A stretch of 64,000 bases of DNA from a bacterium (GCA_030622545.1 JAUXGA010000001.1:372001-436000), one strand, 5' to 3'. Counted from the first letter of the stretch, positions 10,042 to 19,508 are shown. The notes: generated by a model not told the origin, from the letters alone. Numbers and translations are program-made.

Positions 10042-10452
10042 ATGCTGGAAGCCCGTTGTTTAACGCGCTTTATTCGAGTAGCGCCTCGTAAGATGCGCTT
10101 GCTTGCTGACCTCGTCCGAGGCCGCAAGGTCAACGATGCTTTAGAGGTTCTGCAGTTCAGTCCGAAAGCGGCTGCTCGACCTGTCGAAAAGGCGATTCGG
10201 TCGGCGCTTGCCAATCTGCTGCAGGATGAAGGGGCGAAGGATATTGATATTGATGACGCCTTTGTACGCACCGTTTTTGTGGACGGAGGCCCCACAATGA
10301 AGCGATATCTCCCAAGGGCAATGGGACGGGCGACGGTGATTCGGAAACGCACCAGTCACCTGACCGTTTGGGTCGCCGGGGATACGTCTGAAAACGCTGG
10401 GGAAGAGGAAACGAAGAAAAAAAGGTCGCGCCGAAAAAAAGCGGCCCAATAG
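10042..10452 (+). CDS. rplV: 50S ribosomal protein L22 with basic C-terminal tail
   Basis: 136 residues from ATG 10042 (an in-frame GTG at 10036 is closer to the ribosome site and less likely). L22 helps form the exit-tunnel constriction. RVAPRKMRLLADLVRGRKV and PRAMGRATVIRKRTSHLTV are conserved. After the normal end it has about 20 extra residues, acidic then strongly basic (EEETKKKRSRRKKAAQ), one of several charged tails on ribosomal proteins in this operon. Confidence 0.95.
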   Translation: MLEARCLTRFIRVAPRKMRLLADLVRGRKVNDALEVLQFSPKAAARPVEKAIRSALANLLQDEGAKDIDIDDAFVRTVFVDGGPTMKRYLPRAMGRATVIRKRTSHLTVWVAGDTSENAGEEETKKKRSRRKKAAQ

Positions 10453-10461
10453 GGAGTTCGT

Positions 10462-11100
10462 GTGGGACAAAAAACACATCCAGTCGGACTTCGACTCGGA
10501 ATTATCAAAACCTGGGACAGCAACTGGTTCGATGAGAAGAACTTCGCGGACAAGTTGCATGAGGATTTGTACCTCCGCCGTTATCTTTCAAGTCGCTTGA
10601 AAGGCGCCGGCGTGGCAAAAGTGCAGATTGAACGCACGCCCAAGAAAATCATCCTAACGATTTCCACGGCGCGCCCGGGGATTGTCATCGGTCGAAAAGG
10701 GGCGGAAGTTGACAAGCTGAAAGCCGAGCTTCGGCAGATTACTCAGAAGGAAGTCCAGGTCAATATTTTCGAAATCAAGCGTCCGGAACTCGAAGCGGCG
10801 CTGGTTGCCGATACGATTGCCCGGCAGTTGGAAGGACGTGTTTCTTTCCGCCGCGCGATGAAAAAGGCTCTGCAGACCACCCGCCGCATGGGAGCGGAAG
10901 GCGTCAAGATTATCTGCTCGGGACGCTTGGGCGGTGCGGAAATGTCCCGGTCGGAAGGGTATAAAGACGGCCGAATTCCTCTGCATACTCTGAGAGCCGA
11001 TATTGACTACGCTCTCGCGGTCGCAAAAACAACCTACGGCACGATTGGTGTCAAGGTTTGGATTTGCAAAGGCGAGATTTTAGGAAAGAAAGAAGTTTAG
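10462..11100 (+). CDS. rpsC: 30S ribosomal protein S3
   Basis: 212 residues, GTG start behind AGGGAG. S3 forms the mRNA entry channel and has helicase-related function. Starts [22 protein letters not shown] domain motif [16 protein letters not shown], then [20 protein letters not shown] and [20 protein letters not shown]. Shorter C-terminus than E. coli S3 (233), as in many phyla. Confidence 0.97.
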   Translation: MGQKTHPVGLRLGIIKTWDSNWFDEKNFADKLHEDLYLRRYLSSRLKGAGVAKVQIERTPKKIILTISTARPGIVIGRKGAEVDKLKAELRQITQKEVQVNIFEIKRPELEAALVADTIARQLEGRVSFRRAMKKALQTTRRMGAEGVKIICSGRLGGAEMSRSEGYKDGRIPLHTLRADIDYALAVAKTTYGTIGVKVWICKGEILGKKEV

Positions 11101-11152
11101 TTTTGAAGATGCCGGTGAATCGGCAATGAAACTGTAAGAATGGGGTGCGAAC

Positions 11153-11569
11153 GTGCTTGCACCAAAGCGAATTAAATATCGGAAGCAGCAGCGGGGTCGC
11201 CGCAAAGGAAAAGCGCAGCGCGGCTCTCAAGTCTCTTTCGGCGAATACGGTTTGAAAGCGATGCAATGCTGCTGGATGACCAGCCGTCAAATCGAAGCCG
11301 CCCGTGTAGCGATGACGCGCTATATTCGGCGAGGCGGTAAAGTCTGGATACGCGTCTTTCCGGACAAACCGGTGTCGAAAAAACCCGCCGAAACCCGGAT
11401 GGGAAAGGGCAAAGGAGCTCCGGAATTCTGGGCGGCGGTTATACGTCCCGGAAGGATACTTTTTGAAATCGAAGGAGTCTCCGAAACCATGGCAAAAGAA
11501 GCGCTGCGTTTGGCGTCGCACAAGTTGCCGATTAAAACTCATTTCGTCCGACGCGAGATAACGCATTAG
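11153..11569 (+). CDS. rplP: 50S ribosomal protein L16
   Basis: 138 residues from GTG 11153 ([20 protein letters not shown]). L16 positions the CCA end of A-site tRNA. The loop with the arginine hydroxylated in E. coli lies in [20 protein letters not shown], followed by [19 protein letters not shown]. Gap of 52 bases after rpsC holds no gene. Confidence 0.97.
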   Translation: MLAPKRIKYRKQQRGRRKGKAQRGSQVSFGEYGLKAMQCCWMTSRQIEAARVAMTRYIRRGGKVWIRVFPDKPVSKKPAETRMGKGKGAPEFWAAVIRPGRILFEIEGVSETMAKEALRLASHKLPIKTHFVRREITH

Positions 11570-11585
11570 TAGAAGGACAGCAAGC

Positions 11586-11828
11586 ATGGCGAAACAAGAA
11601 GATACTCCACTAAAAATGACGGAATTAAAAGAGCTGTCCCTGCAGGAACTCCAGCAAAAACTTCACGACTGGGATGAAAAGCTGGAAGCTCTTAGGTTTC
11701 AGTTAAGCTCAGGGCAACTCCCCAACACGGCTCGCGTCACGTTGATTCGTCGGGATATTGCCCGGCTAAAAACCGTCCTCCAAGAAATTGAATTGGGAAT
11801 TCGTAAGCCAAAGGGAGCCGTTTCATGA
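11586..11828 (+). CDS. rpmC: 50S ribosomal protein L29
   Basis: 80 residues, somewhat longer than the usual 60-70 because of an N-terminal [10 protein letters not shown] segment. L29 is a two-helix protein near the tunnel exit. Core: [19 protein letters not shown], then [20 protein letters not shown] and [13 protein letters not shown]. Four-base ATGA overlap with rpsQ. Confidence 0.95.
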   Translation: MAKQEDTPLKMTELKELSLQELQQKLHDWDEKLEALRFQLSSGQLPNTARVTLIRRDIARLKTVLQEIELGIRKPKGAVS

Positions 11829-12100
11829 GCGCGGAAACTGCCGTACCGACTCGCGCACTTCGGAAAACCCGCGAAGGCGTTGTCGTTTCGAATAAGATGG
11901 ACAAGTCTGTCGTGGTCGCCGTTGAGCGCCGGGTTGCTCACCCGCTTTATAAAAAATATCTTCGCAAGACCAATACCTTCATGGCTCACGATGCCGAGAA
12001 TATCTGTCAGATTGGTGATCGCGTTCGGATTATGGAAACGCGGCCGCTGTCAAAGCATAAGCATTGGCGGCTTGTCGAAGTCCTTGAAAGGAAGAAGTAG
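11825..12100 (+). CDS. rpsQ: 30S ribosomal protein S17
   Basis: 91 residues. S17 is a primary 16S-binding OB-fold protein. [38 protein letters not shown] and [19 protein letters not shown] are the expected family blocks. Overlaps rpmC by four bases and is followed three bases later by rplN. Confidence 0.97.
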   Translation: MSAETAVPTRALRKTREGVVVSNKMDKSVVVAVERRVAHPLYKKYLRKTNTFMAHDAENICQIGDRVRIMETRPLSKHKHWRLVEVLERKK

Positions 12101-12103
12101 CCA

Positions 12104-12472
12104 ATGATTCGCGAACAAACCCGACTAACCGTTGCGGATAATACCGGGGCGAAGAAGGTACAATGTTTTCGTGTCCTCGGAGGGACGAGGCGACGCACGG
12201 CTTCAATCGGTGATGTGATTGTTGTTTCCGTGAAATCGGCGATTCCGCGCGCGTCTGTCAAAAAAGGGGAAGTTTCTAAAGCGGTGATTGTCCGCACCAA
12301 AAAAGAAATCCGGCGAAAAGACGGAACCTATATCCGCTTCGATGAAAACGCCGCCGTGCTTTTGGATGCTCAGGGAGAACCGCGCGGTACACGTATTTTC
12401 GGTCCAGTCGCACGCGAGCTTCGTGAGAAACAATATATGAAAATCGTTTCGCTGGCTCCCGAGGTTGTATAG
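12104..12472 (+). CDS. rplN: 50S ribosomal protein L14
   Basis: 122 residues, exactly the family length. L14 forms an intersubunit bridge and is the docking site of the silencing factor Rsf[21 protein letters not shown] at the start and [20 protein letters not shown] near the end are textbook L14. Confidence 0.98.
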   Translation: MIREQTRLTVADNTGAKKVQCFRVLGGTRRRTASIGDVIVVSVKSAIPRASVKKGEVSKAVIVRTKKEIRRKDGTYIRFDENAAVLLDAQGEPRGTRIFGPVARELREKQYMKIVSLAPEVV

Positions 12473-12501
12473 AATCCGACAACACAAACAGAAATTGTCC
12501 T

Positions 12502-12831
12502 ATGAGAATTAACAAAAACGATATAGTTCTGGTCATCGCCGGAAATGAAAGAGGAAAACGCGGGCGCGTTTTAAAGGTTTATCCTGAAAAGCAGCGGATT
12601 ATTGTCGAAGGTGTCCGCTTCGTCAAGCGACATATGAAGCCGACCCAGCAGAGTCCTCAGGGGGGTATTGTCGAGAAAGAAGGATCCATCCACGTGTCGA
12701 ATGTCATGCTGATTGATCCCAAGACCAACAAGCCGACGCGCGTGGGACGAGTCGTCCTGACCGGTGGTGAGAAGAAACAACGTGTCCGTATTGCAAAAGT
12801 CAGTAAAGAGATGATTCCTGATGGCCGCTGA
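12502..12831 (+). CDS. rplX: 50S ribosomal protein L24
   Basis: 109 residues. L24 starts 50S assembly. KOW motif [20 protein letters not shown] near the N-terminus, then [20 protein letters not shown] and [17 protein letters not shown]. Its last 11 bases overlap the start of rplE. Confidence 0.97.
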   Translation: MRINKNDIVLVIAGNERGKRGRVLKVYPEKQRIIVEGVRFVKRHMKPTQQSPQGGIVEKEGSIHVSNVMLIDPKTNKPTRVGRVVLTGGEKKQRVRIAKVSKEMIPDGR

Positions 12832-13525
12832 TAAGAAGAAAAAAGGGGGGGCTTCCCCTCAAGGAAAACCCGCTAAGGGCAAAGGCAAGGGCAAATCCAA
12901 AGGTAAAGCTAAAGCCGCTGTCGGCGAACGACCGCCGCTGCCGAAGGACTATGAACCACGACTTCGCAAAGAGTACCGTGAACGGATTGCTCCCGCGATG
13001 AAAGAGAAATTCGCCTATAAGAGTGCCATGCAGATTCCGAAAATCACCAAAATCGTACTGAACATCGGAGCGGGAGACGCCAGTCAAAATCCAAAACTGC
13101 TGGAGTCGGTGATCGCGGATTTGGGAGTGATTGCGGGACAAAAACCGATGACGGCGCGAGCGCGCAAATCGATCTCCAATTTTAAGCTGCGCGAGGGCAT
13201 GCCCATTGGAGCGTTCGTTACGCTTCGGAATGTTCAGATGTATGAGTTTCTTGATCGTCTGCTGACGATTGCTATCCCGCGCATTCGAGATTTCCGCGGC
13301 GTTTCGGACCGCAGCTTCGATGGACGGGGAAATTATACGCTGGGCATCAAAGAACAAATCGTTTTTCCTGAGATTGATTACGATAAAATCGAAAAGATTC
13401 GCGGAATGGATATCACCCTTGTGACGTCGGCTCAGACGGATGAAGAGGCGTTTGAACTGTTAAAGCAGTTTGGGATGCCTTTCCAGAAAAGAGAGGTAGC
13501 GGCAGAGGAAGCTGCTGCAGCCTAA
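12821..13525 (+). CDS. rplE: 50S ribosomal protein L5 with a lysine-rich N-terminal extension
   Basis: 234 residues, against about 180 in the family. L5 binds 5S rRNA and contacts P-site tRNA. The normal core begins near residue 45 ([18 protein letters not shown], then [56 protein letters not shown]). In front lies a low-complexity Lys/Gly/Ala/Pro segment containing [15 protein letters not shown]. It is translated from ATG 12821, which overlaps the rplX stop; no ATG, GTG or TTG lies between it and the core, so the extension is probably real. The C-terminus adds an alanine tail. Confidence 0.94.
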   Translation: MAADKKKKGGASPQGKPAKGKGKGKSKGKAKAAVGERPPLPKDYEPRLRKEYRERIAPAMKEKFAYKSAMQIPKITKIVLNIGAGDASQNPKLLESVIADLGVIAGQKPMTARARKSISNFKLREGMPIGAFVTLRNVQMYEFLDRLLTIAIPRIRDFRGVSDRSFDGRGNYTLGIKEQIVFPEIDYDKIEKIRGMDITLVTSAQTDEEAFELLKQFGMPFQKREVAAEEAAAA

Positions 13526-13582
13526 CACGAATCCTGTTTCATTTGCTTAAAAAGAATTTCACGTTTTTGAAAGCGGAGTATC

Positions 13583-13768
13583 ATGGCTCGTCGTGCAATG
13601 ATTGTTAAGGCAGCGAGGCCGCCAAAATTTCAAGTTCGTCAGCATAATCGGTGTCGCCGATGCGGCAGGCCGCGGGCTTATATTCGTAAGTACGGTCTAT
13701 GCCGGATCTGTTTCCGACAATTGGCTCTCGCTGGTGAGATACCGGGAGTTGTCAAGGCCAGTTGGTAG
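13583..13768 (+). CDS. rpsN: 30S ribosomal protein S14, zinc-binding short form
   Basis: 61 residues, the short type Z. The zinc ligands are [20 protein letters not shown] (two CxxC pairs). S14 is a late-assembling head protein. Presence of this zinc form, with zinc-type S4 and L36 in the same operon, suggests zinc is normally available to the organism; a second zinc-free copy elsewhere cannot be excluded. GTATC-ATG context with AGCGGAG upstream. Confidence 0.97.
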   Translation: MARRAMIVKAARPPKFQVRQHNRCRRCGRPRAYIRKYGLCRICFRQLALAGEIPGVVKASW

Positions 13769-13828
13769 ATAATCCGGCCTGATTCAGGTGGATTGTCGTC
13801 CTGTTCTGTTCGACGAGTGGAGTAAAGC

Positions 13829-14227
13829 ATGTTAACAACCGATCCTATTGCAGATTTTTTAACACGCATTCGTAATGCGATTCATGCCCGTCATATGACG
13901 GTGGATATTCCTTTTTCGAAGATGAAGAAGTCCATGTCCCAAATTTTGCTGGACACCGGTTTTATCCGCGATTATGTCTTTGTAGATACCGGGGTGCAGG
14001 GTTTCCTGCGGCTGTATTTGAAATACGGAGCCAATGGGAAATCCGCGATTGCCGGCATCAAGCGCATTTCCACACCCGGCCTGCGCCGCTATGTCGGGAA
14101 GGACAAAATTCCGCGCGTTTTCAATGGACTTGGGATTTCCATTCTTTCCACGCCGCAGGGAATACTGAACGGCGGACGGGCATCCCAGCTTGGGATTGGC
14201 GGTGAAGTGTTGGCGTACGTCTGGTAG
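13829..14227 (+). CDS. rpsH: 30S ribosomal protein S8
   Basis: 132 residues from ATG 13829. S8 is a primary 16S-binding protein and in E. coli the spc operon repressor. [18 protein letters not shown] at the start and [20 protein letters not shown] near the end are conserved, ending with EVLAYVW. Confidence 0.97.
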   Translation: MLTTDPIADFLTRIRNAIHARHMTVDIPFSKMKKSMSQILLDTGFIRDYVFVDTGVQGFLRLYLKYGANGKSAIAGIKRISTPGLRRYVGKDKIPRVFNGLGISILSTPQGILNGGRASQLGIGGEVLAYVW

Positions 14228-14268
14228 GCGGAATCGCAGAAGAGAGAAGATCGTTTTAGAGGTTAATA

Positions 14269-14805
14269 GTGTCGCGTATAGGTCGAAAACCAATTCCGGT
14301 TCCTGAAAAAGTCAACGTGGCGATTTCGGGTACCCATGTCAAAGTCAAGGGACCCTTGGGGGAAATCGAACGCACGTTTCATCCGGATATGGAGATTGTC
14401 TCCGAAGGAAAAGAACTGCTGGTTCGCAGACCGTCGGATACCAAAAATCACAAATCCCTGCATGGACTGACCCGGGCGCTGCTCGGAAATATGGTAACTG
14501 GCGTTTCGCAGGGATTCAAGAAAGAACTGGAGATTGTCGGTGTCGGATACCGTGCGGAAGCCAAGAAGCTCGGTGTCCTGCTGAGTATCGGCTACAGTCA
14601 CGGCGTCTTTTTTGTCACTCCTCCGGATATCAAAATTGAAGTTCCTAAACCGACGTCTATTGTTATTTCGGGTGTGGACCGCGAACAGGTTGGAGAAGTG
14701 GCGGCGCAAATCCGCAGCGTGCGCAAACCGGAACCCTATAAAGGCAAAGGAATCCGGTACGTCGGCGAACATGTCCATCGCAAGGCGGGGAAGACCGCAA
14801 AGTAG
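14269..14805 (+). CDS. rplF: 50S ribosomal protein L6
   Basis: 178 residues, GTG start. Two L6 repeats: MSRIGRKPIPVPEKVNVAIS with VKGPLGEIERTFHPDM, then KKELEIVGVGYRAEAKKLGV and RKPEPYKGKGIRYVGEHVHR. L6 sits at the factor-binding site near the sarcin-ricin loop. Confidence 0.97.
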   Translation: MSRIGRKPIPVPEKVNVAISGTHVKVKGPLGEIERTFHPDMEIVSEGKELLVRRPSDTKNHKSLHGLTRALLGNMVTGVSQGFKKELEIVGVGYRAEAKKLGVLLSIGYSHGVFFVTPPDIKIEVPKPTSIVISGVDREQVGEVAAQIRSVRKPEPYKGKGIRYVGEHVHRKAGKTAK

Positions 14806-14865
14806 TTTAAATGAATTCGCCGCAAGGGAAGGGTGTTGCCCTTCAGGTCGGCAAGGAGATAGGAT

Positions 14866-15240
14866 ATGCTGCAGAAGGCAGTCCTGAAACGTAAGTTGAC
14901 GCGCGAACGGCGCAAGAAACATATTCGCAAAATCGTCAGTGGAACCGCGGAGCGGGCCAGGTTGGTGGTTCATCGCACCAACAGCCACATCTATGCTCAA
15001 CTCGTGGATGATGCCAACGAACGGACCCTGTCGGGAGTATCGTCCCTCTCACCTGCGCTGAGGGAAGAGCTGAAAGGGAAGACACCGCTGGAAAAAGCCA
15101 CACGTGTCGGTGAAGCTGTCGCGCAAAAAGCAAAAGAAATACAGATTGAAAACGTTGTCTTCGACCGAAATGGATTTCTTTATCATGGTCGAGTGAAAGC
15201 GGTTGCAGAGGCTGCACGGGCAGCCGGTTTGAAATTCTAA
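14866..15240 (+). CDS. rplR: 50S ribosomal protein L18
   Basis: 124 residues from ATG 14866 with AAGGAGATA upstream. L18 binds 5S rRNA with L5 and L25. [38 protein letters not shown] and the C-terminal [15 protein letters not shown] are conserved. Confidence 0.97.
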   Translation: MLQKAVLKRKLTRERRKKHIRKIVSGTAERARLVVHRTNSHIYAQLVDDANERTLSGVSSLSPALREELKGKTPLEKATRVGEAVAQKAKEIQIENVVFDRNGFLYHGRVKAVAEAARAAGLKF

Positions 15241-15250
15241 GCAAGAGTTT

Positions 15251-15802
15251 ATGGTAGCAAGAGAACGAGAACGCGGAAGTCGAGGTCGTGACCGGCGCAG
15301 ACCGGACGATGACCCTTCTTCCGAATCCCTGATTGAAAAAGTGGTTCACATCAATCGAGTTGCGAAGGTTGTCAAGGGTGGCCGGAACTTCTCGTTTAAT
15401 GCGGTCGTGGTTGTCGGCGATGGGCATGGGCGTGTTGGTTTTGGACTTGGGAAAGCCAATGAAGTCACCGATGCCATTACCAAAGGAACCGAAGCCGCCA
15501 AGCGCTCGATGAAGCGCTACCCTCTGGTGGGGACGACGCTCCCTCATACCAGTCAAGGGAAATTCGGCGCGGGACGCGTCGTGATAAAACCCGCTTCGCC
15601 GGGAACGGGTGTTATCGCCGGCGGAACCGTCCGGGCTGTCATGGAATGTCTGGGCGTGCGGGATGTCTTAACGAAGATTCTGGGAACCAACAATCCCCAC
15701 AATGTCGTCAAAGCAACCTTGACCGCTCTGGACAATATGATGGATGTTCGCATGACGGCAGAGAAACGTGGTATTAGTGTTCGAGAAGTTTTTGAAGCGT
15801 AG
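15251..15802 (+). CDS. rpsE: 30S ribosomal protein S5
   Basis: 183 residues with a basic N-terminal lead ([20 protein letters not shown]) before the double-stranded RNA-binding core: [40 protein letters not shown] and [21 protein letters not shown]5 lies at the mRNA entry site and affects decoding fidelity. Confidence 0.97.
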   Translation: MVARERERGSRGRDRRRPDDDPSSESLIEKVVHINRVAKVVKGGRNFSFNAVVVVGDGHGRVGFGLGKANEVTDAITKGTEAAKRSMKRYPLVGTTLPHTSQGKFGAGRVVIKPASPGTGVIAGGTVRAVMECLGVRDVLTKILGTNNPHNVVKATLTALDNMMDVRMTAEKRGISVREVFEA

Positions 15803-15813
15803 GGATTCTCCCA

Positions 15814-16023
15814 ATGCCAACGGCAAATAAGTTGAAAATTACTTTGGTTCGCAGTACCATCGGTCGCCATTATCGTCAGAAGCGAACGATTGAGGCGCTG
15901 GGATTCAACAGGCTGCATCAGACAAGAGTGCTTCCTGACCATCCCGCGATTCGCGGTATGCTGGCGAAAGTACCGCATCTTGTCACTTGGGAAGTGGTTA
16001 AAGAAGAGGGAGCCACCTCATGA
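15814..16023 (+). CDS. rpmD: 50S ribosomal protein L30
   Basis: 69 residues. LKITLVRSTIGRHYRQKRTI and VLPDHPAIRGMLAKVPHLV identify the short bacterial L30, a peripheral 50S protein. ATGA overlap with rplO. Confidence 0.96.
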   Translation: MPTANKLKITLVRSTIGRHYRQKRTIEALGFNRLHQTRVLPDHPAIRGMLAKVPHLVTWEVVKEEGATS

Positions 16024-16457
16024 GTCTTCACGATTTGAAACCTGCTCCCGGTTCGAGGCAAAAGCGGAAGCGCCTCGGCCGCGGCTCCGGTTCCGGAAGA
16101 GGCGGAACTGCGACACGCGGAGAAAACGGACAGATGTGCCGGAGCGGAGCTCGTCGCAAGCTGGGATTCGAAGGCGGACAGATGCCGATTTATCGACGTC
16201 TCCCCAAGCGCGGATTCAAGAATATCTGGCGCAAAGAGGTGCAAATTGTCCACCTTCGGGATTTGGCGAAATTGCCCCCGGAAGCGGACGTCGAACCTGA
16301 GACCCTGAAACAGGCGGGTTTGATCGATTCCACAACCAATCCCGTGAAACTTCTGGGGAATGAGGACGTGGAACGCGCTTATACGGTTCGTTCGCTCACC
16401 CTTTCAAAATCAGCCCGTGAGAAAATTACTTCAGCGGGTGGAGTGGTCACGGAATAA
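16020..16457 (+). CDS. rplO: 50S ribosomal protein L15
   Basis: 145 residues. Starts MSLHDLKPAPGSRQKRKRLG, followed by the glycine-rich RNA-binding stretch GRGSGSGRGGTATRG and GFEGGQMPIYRRLPKRGFKN. Late 50S assembly protein. Its stop overlaps the secY start. Confidence 0.97.
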   Translation: MSLHDLKPAPGSRQKRKRLGRGSGSGRGGTATRGENGQMCRSGARRKLGFEGGQMPIYRRLPKRGFKNIWRKEVQIVHLRDLAKLPPEADVEPETLKQAGLIDSTTNPVKLLGNEDVERAYTVRSLTLSKSAREKITSAGGVVTE

Positions 16458-17785
16458 TGTTAGATCGCTATACATCTATTTTCAAAATACCTGAACTCAG
16501 GACTCGCATCTTTTTCACGTTGGGAATTTTTCTTGTCTACCGGATCGGTGGGCATGTTCCCGTGCCGGGAATCGATGCGGCGGCGCTGGGTGAATTCTTC
16601 AATCAAAACGCCGGGACGCTCTTTGGCCTTTATGACATGTTCGTTGGCGGTGCGTTCCAGCGAGCGACGGTGTTTGCATTGGGGATTATGCCCTATATCT
16701 CCGCTTCGATTATTTTCCAGTTGCTGGGCACCGTGGTTCCCTATTTCCAGAAACTTCAGAAGGAAGGGGAAGAGGGACGGAAGAAAATCACGCAGCTTAC
16801 GCGTTACGGGACGGTTGTCATCGCCGCACTTCAAGCCGGCGGCGCGTCCATCTTTCTAACGCGGCTTGTCGCCCCTTCGGGAGCCCAGATTGTTCTTAAT
16901 CCGGGTTTTGGTTTTAATTTCCTGACCATGATAACACTGGCCGCGGGCACGACCATGATTATGTGGCTCGGTGAACAGATTACGGAGCGAGGCATCGGGA
17001 ACGGCATCAGCCTGCTGATTTTCGTCGGCATTATTGACCGCTTCCCTTATGCTGTCATGGAAGAAATACAGATGGTGCAGGCGGGAAATAGGCACATCCT
17101 GACTGACGTCTTTTTCGTTGTTCTGCTTTTTGTGGTGACGATGGCGGTCGTCGCCATCACTCAGGGAATGCGCAAGATACCCGTGCAGTATGCCAAGCGC
17201 GTCGTCGGGCGCAAAATCTACGGCGGTCAGTCCACACATATCCCGCTTCGTGTCAATACGGCGGGCGTCATGCCGATTATTTTCGCTCAGTCGATTATGT
17301 TTATTCCGTCATCAGTGGCCATGATGCTGCCCGAAGGCGGATTTCGCGATGCCCTGCAGATATATTTTGACACGAATTCAGCGATGTATATGCTCTTCTA
17401 TTTCACCATCATTGTCTTTTTTACCTATTTCTATACTGCAATTGTGCTGAACCCCATCGAACTTGCCGACAATATGAAGAAACAGGGGGGATTTATCCCC
17501 GGTATCCGACCGGGCAAGCACACATCCGAGTTCATTGATAATGTTCTTTCAAGAGTAACCTTCCCGGGTGCGGTCTTTTTAGGGCTTGTTGCGATTGTGC
17601 CGTCGATTATCCTTACTCAGTTCACCGTAAGCTGGACCTTTGCATCGTTCTATGGGGGGACGAGTATTCTCATTATTGTGGGAGTCGGACTCGATACGCT
17701 GCAGCAAGTCGAATCGCATCTGGTTATGCGGCATTATGATGGTCTCATGACCAGTGGGCGGCTTCGCGGTCGGCGTCGGATGTAG
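16457..17785 (+). CDS. secY: Preprotein translocase subunit SecY
   Basis: 442 residues, ten predicted membrane segments. SecY is the protein-conducting channel of the inner membrane. MPYISASIIFQLLGTVVPYF (transmembrane segment 2 region), RGIGNGISLLIFVGI and the cytoplasmic loops IPVQYAKRVVGRKIYGGQ and NMKKQGGFIPGIRPGK, which contact SecA and the ribosome, are intact. C-terminus GRLRGRRRM. Usual place after rplO and before adk. Confidence 0.98.
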   Translation: MLDRYTSIFKIPELRTRIFFTLGIFLVYRIGGHVPVPGIDAAALGEFFNQNAGTLFGLYDMFVGGAFQRATVFALGIMPYISASIIFQLLGTVVPYFQKLQKEGEEGRKKITQLTRYGTVVIAALQAGGASIFLTRLVAPSGAQIVLNPGFGFNFLTMITLAAGTTMIMWLGEQITERGIGNGISLLIFVGIIDRFPYAVMEEIQMVQAGNRHILTDVFFVVLLFVVTMAVVAITQGMRKIPVQYAKRVVGRKIYGGQSTHIPLRVNTAGVMPIIFAQSIMFIPSSVAMMLPEGGFRDALQIYFDTNSAMYMLFYFTIIVFFTYFYTAIVLNPIELADNMKKQGGFIPGIRPGKHTSEFIDNVLSRVTFPGAVFLGLVAIVPSIILTQFTVSWTFASFYGGTSILIIVGVGLDTLQQVESHLVMRHYDGLMTSGRLRGRRRM

Positions 17786-17787
17786 CT

Positions 17788-18435
17788 ATGGCAATGATGC
17801 TGATTCTCCTCGGGGCTCCCGGTGTGGGAAAGGGAACTCAGGCACAAAAGCTTATGGCGCATTTTGGGGTGCCGCAAATCTCGACCGGAGATATTCTTCG
17901 CGCGGAGGTTCGCAGGAAAACACCCCTCGGACAGCAGGCTCTGACCTATATGAACAAGGGCGAACTGGTTCCCGATAACGTCATTCTCGATATGGTTGCC
18001 CAGCGTCTAAAAGCCTCGAACGCGAAGAACGGTGTGATCTTTGACGGATTTCCTCGCACGATTGCACAGGCACAAGGCTTGGATGGAATCCTGAAACAGT
18101 CAGGTAAGAAGCTCGACGCCGTGCTTTCCATCGAAGTGCCTGTACAGCGTATCGAAGAAAGGCTGTCATCTCGCCGGAGCTGTGCCACATGCGGTGCAGT
18201 CTTTAATGTGCTGCTGAATCCGGACGAAATCGACAACCACGAATGTCCTAAGGGACAGCCGCTTATTGTGCAGCGGGAGGATGATCGCCCTGAAACCATT
18301 GAGCGCCGGCTGAAAGTCTATACCGAGCAGACAGAGCCGTTGAAAGACTACTACCGTCAAACCGGTCTGCTCAAAGAAGTGCCGGGTGAAGGAACGGTTA
18401 GCGAAGTTTTCAGCAGATTACTTCAGGCTCTGTAG
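17788..18435 (+). CDS. adk: Adenylate kinase, long form with cysteine LID
   Basis: 215 residues. Interconverts ATP+AMP and 2 ADP in the cytoplasm. P-loop GAPGVGKGTQAQKL, AMP-site STGDILRAEVR and FDGFPRTIAQAQGL, then the long-form LID. The LID has CATC but the second half reads HECPKGQ, so only three of the usual four cysteines are present; a nearby His may complete a zinc site, or zinc may be lost. Starts two bases after secY, as in many spc operons. Confidence 0.96.
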   Translation: MAMMLILLGAPGVGKGTQAQKLMAHFGVPQISTGDILRAEVRRKTPLGQQALTYMNKGELVPDNVILDMVAQRLKASNAKNGVIFDGFPRTIAQAQGLDGILKQSGKKLDAVLSIEVPVQRIEERLSSRRSCATCGAVFNVLLNPDEIDNHECPKGQPLIVQREDDRPETIERRLKVYTEQTEPLKDYYRQTGLLKEVPGEGTVSEVFSRLLQAL

Positions 18436-18444
18436 GGGACGGAT

Positions 18445-19215
18445 ATGATTTCGATAAAAACACCGGCAGAGCTGGACGCGATTCGAGAAGCGTGCCGGAT
18501 TGTCGCTTGCGCTTTTCAAGCTATTGAATCGCTGATGGTGCCGGGAACACCGACCATCAAAATTGATGAGGCCGTCGAGAAATATATCCGTAGTCAGGGA
18601 GCGCGGCCTGCATTCAAAGGTTATCCCAATCCGGAAGGGAAAGCATTCCCGGCGTCGGCCTGCATTTCGATTGATGAAGAGGTGGTTCACGGTATTCCCG
18701 ATGGACGTGCTCTAAAAGCCGGTCAGATTGTCGGGGTGGACATCGGAGCGGAAAAGGAAGGCTTTTTCGGAGATTCAGCGGTAACCTACGCGATACATCC
18801 GATTGATGAGCTGAGAAAACGATTGATGCAAGCCACCAGCGAAGCGCTGATGTGCGGTATTGCAAAGGCTCGAGAAGGAAATCGGCTTTCAGATATTTCT
18901 CACGCGGTCGAATCGCATGCTCGGACCTATCATTTCTCAGTTGTGCGGGATCTTGTGGGACATGGCATTGGACGGAAGCTCCACGAGGAGCCTCAGATTC
19001 CGAACTACGGTTCGCCCGGACGAGGGCCTGCGTTGCGGGAGAATATGGTTTTTGCCATCGAACCGATGGTCAATGCCGGAACATATGAAGTGGAAACGAT
19101 TGGTGATTGGCTCGTGGTCACGCGTGACCGGAAGCCTTCGGCACATTTCGAACACACCATCGTAGTGAAAAATGGGGACGCTGAAATTCTTACCTTACGA
19201 AATCAATCGGGATAA
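18445..19215 (+). CDS. map: Methionine aminopeptidase, type I
   Basis: 256 residues. Removes the initiator Met from nascent proteins. Metal ligands of the pita-bread fold are visible: VGVDIGAEKEGFFGDSAV (two Asp), GHGIGRKLHEEPQI (His), MVFAIEPMVNAGT (Glu) and HFEHTIVV (Glu). No N-terminal SH3-like or zinc-finger extension, hence type Ia-like. Ends 12 bases before the apparent infA start. Confidence 0.97.
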   Translation: MISIKTPAELDAIREACRIVACAFQAIESLMVPGTPTIKIDEAVEKYIRSQGARPAFKGYPNPEGKAFPASACISIDEEVVHGIPDGRALKAGQIVGVDIGAEKEGFFGDSAVTYAIHPIDELRKRLMQATSEALMCGIAKAREGNRLSDISHAVESHARTYHFSVVRDLVGHGIGRKLHEEPQIPNYGSPGRGPALRENMVFAIEPMVNAGTYEVETIGDWLVVTRDRKPSAHFEHTIVVKNGDAEILTLRNQSG

Positions 19216-19227
19216 ACGGAGGTTCCT

Positions 19228-19446
19228 ACGGCCAAAGAGCAACCGATAAAGGTCGACGGCATTGTTACGGAAACGCTTCCGAATGCCACCTTTCGGGTCG
19301 AACTGGAAAATGGTCATTTGATTCTGGCCCATATTTCCGGAAAAATGAGAATGCACTTCATCAAGATTCTTCCCGGAGATCGAGTCACGGTGGAACTTTC
19401 CCCTTATGATTTACGGCGCGGCCGTATTACGTATCGATACAAATAA
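19228..19446 (+). CDS. infA: Translation initiation factor IF-1, apparent ACG start codon
   Basis: IF-1 binds the A site of the 30S subunit during initiation. The frame reads [20 protein letters not shown], then [39 protein letters not shown] and ends RYK, an OB fold colinear with E. coli IF-1. No ATG, GTG or TTG lies between the in-frame map stop (19213-19215) and the conserved core. The codon aligned with Met1 is ACG (19228-19230), five bases after a perfect GGAGG (19218-19222). Starting there gives exactly 72 residues, the E. coli length. By analogy with the AUU start of E. coli infC, a poor start codon on an initiation factor could serve autoregulation; that is inference. A sequencing error (ATG to ACG) is the alternative. 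Confidence 0.9.
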   Translation, partial: TAKEQPIKVDGIVTETLPNATFRVELENGHLILAHISGKMRMHFIKILPGDRVTVELSPYDLRRGRITYRYK

Positions 19447-19508
19447 AGCGAACAAAAGCCGCCGGTTACCCGGCAGCTTGGGGGATTCTCAAACAAGAGG
19501 CGACAGCT

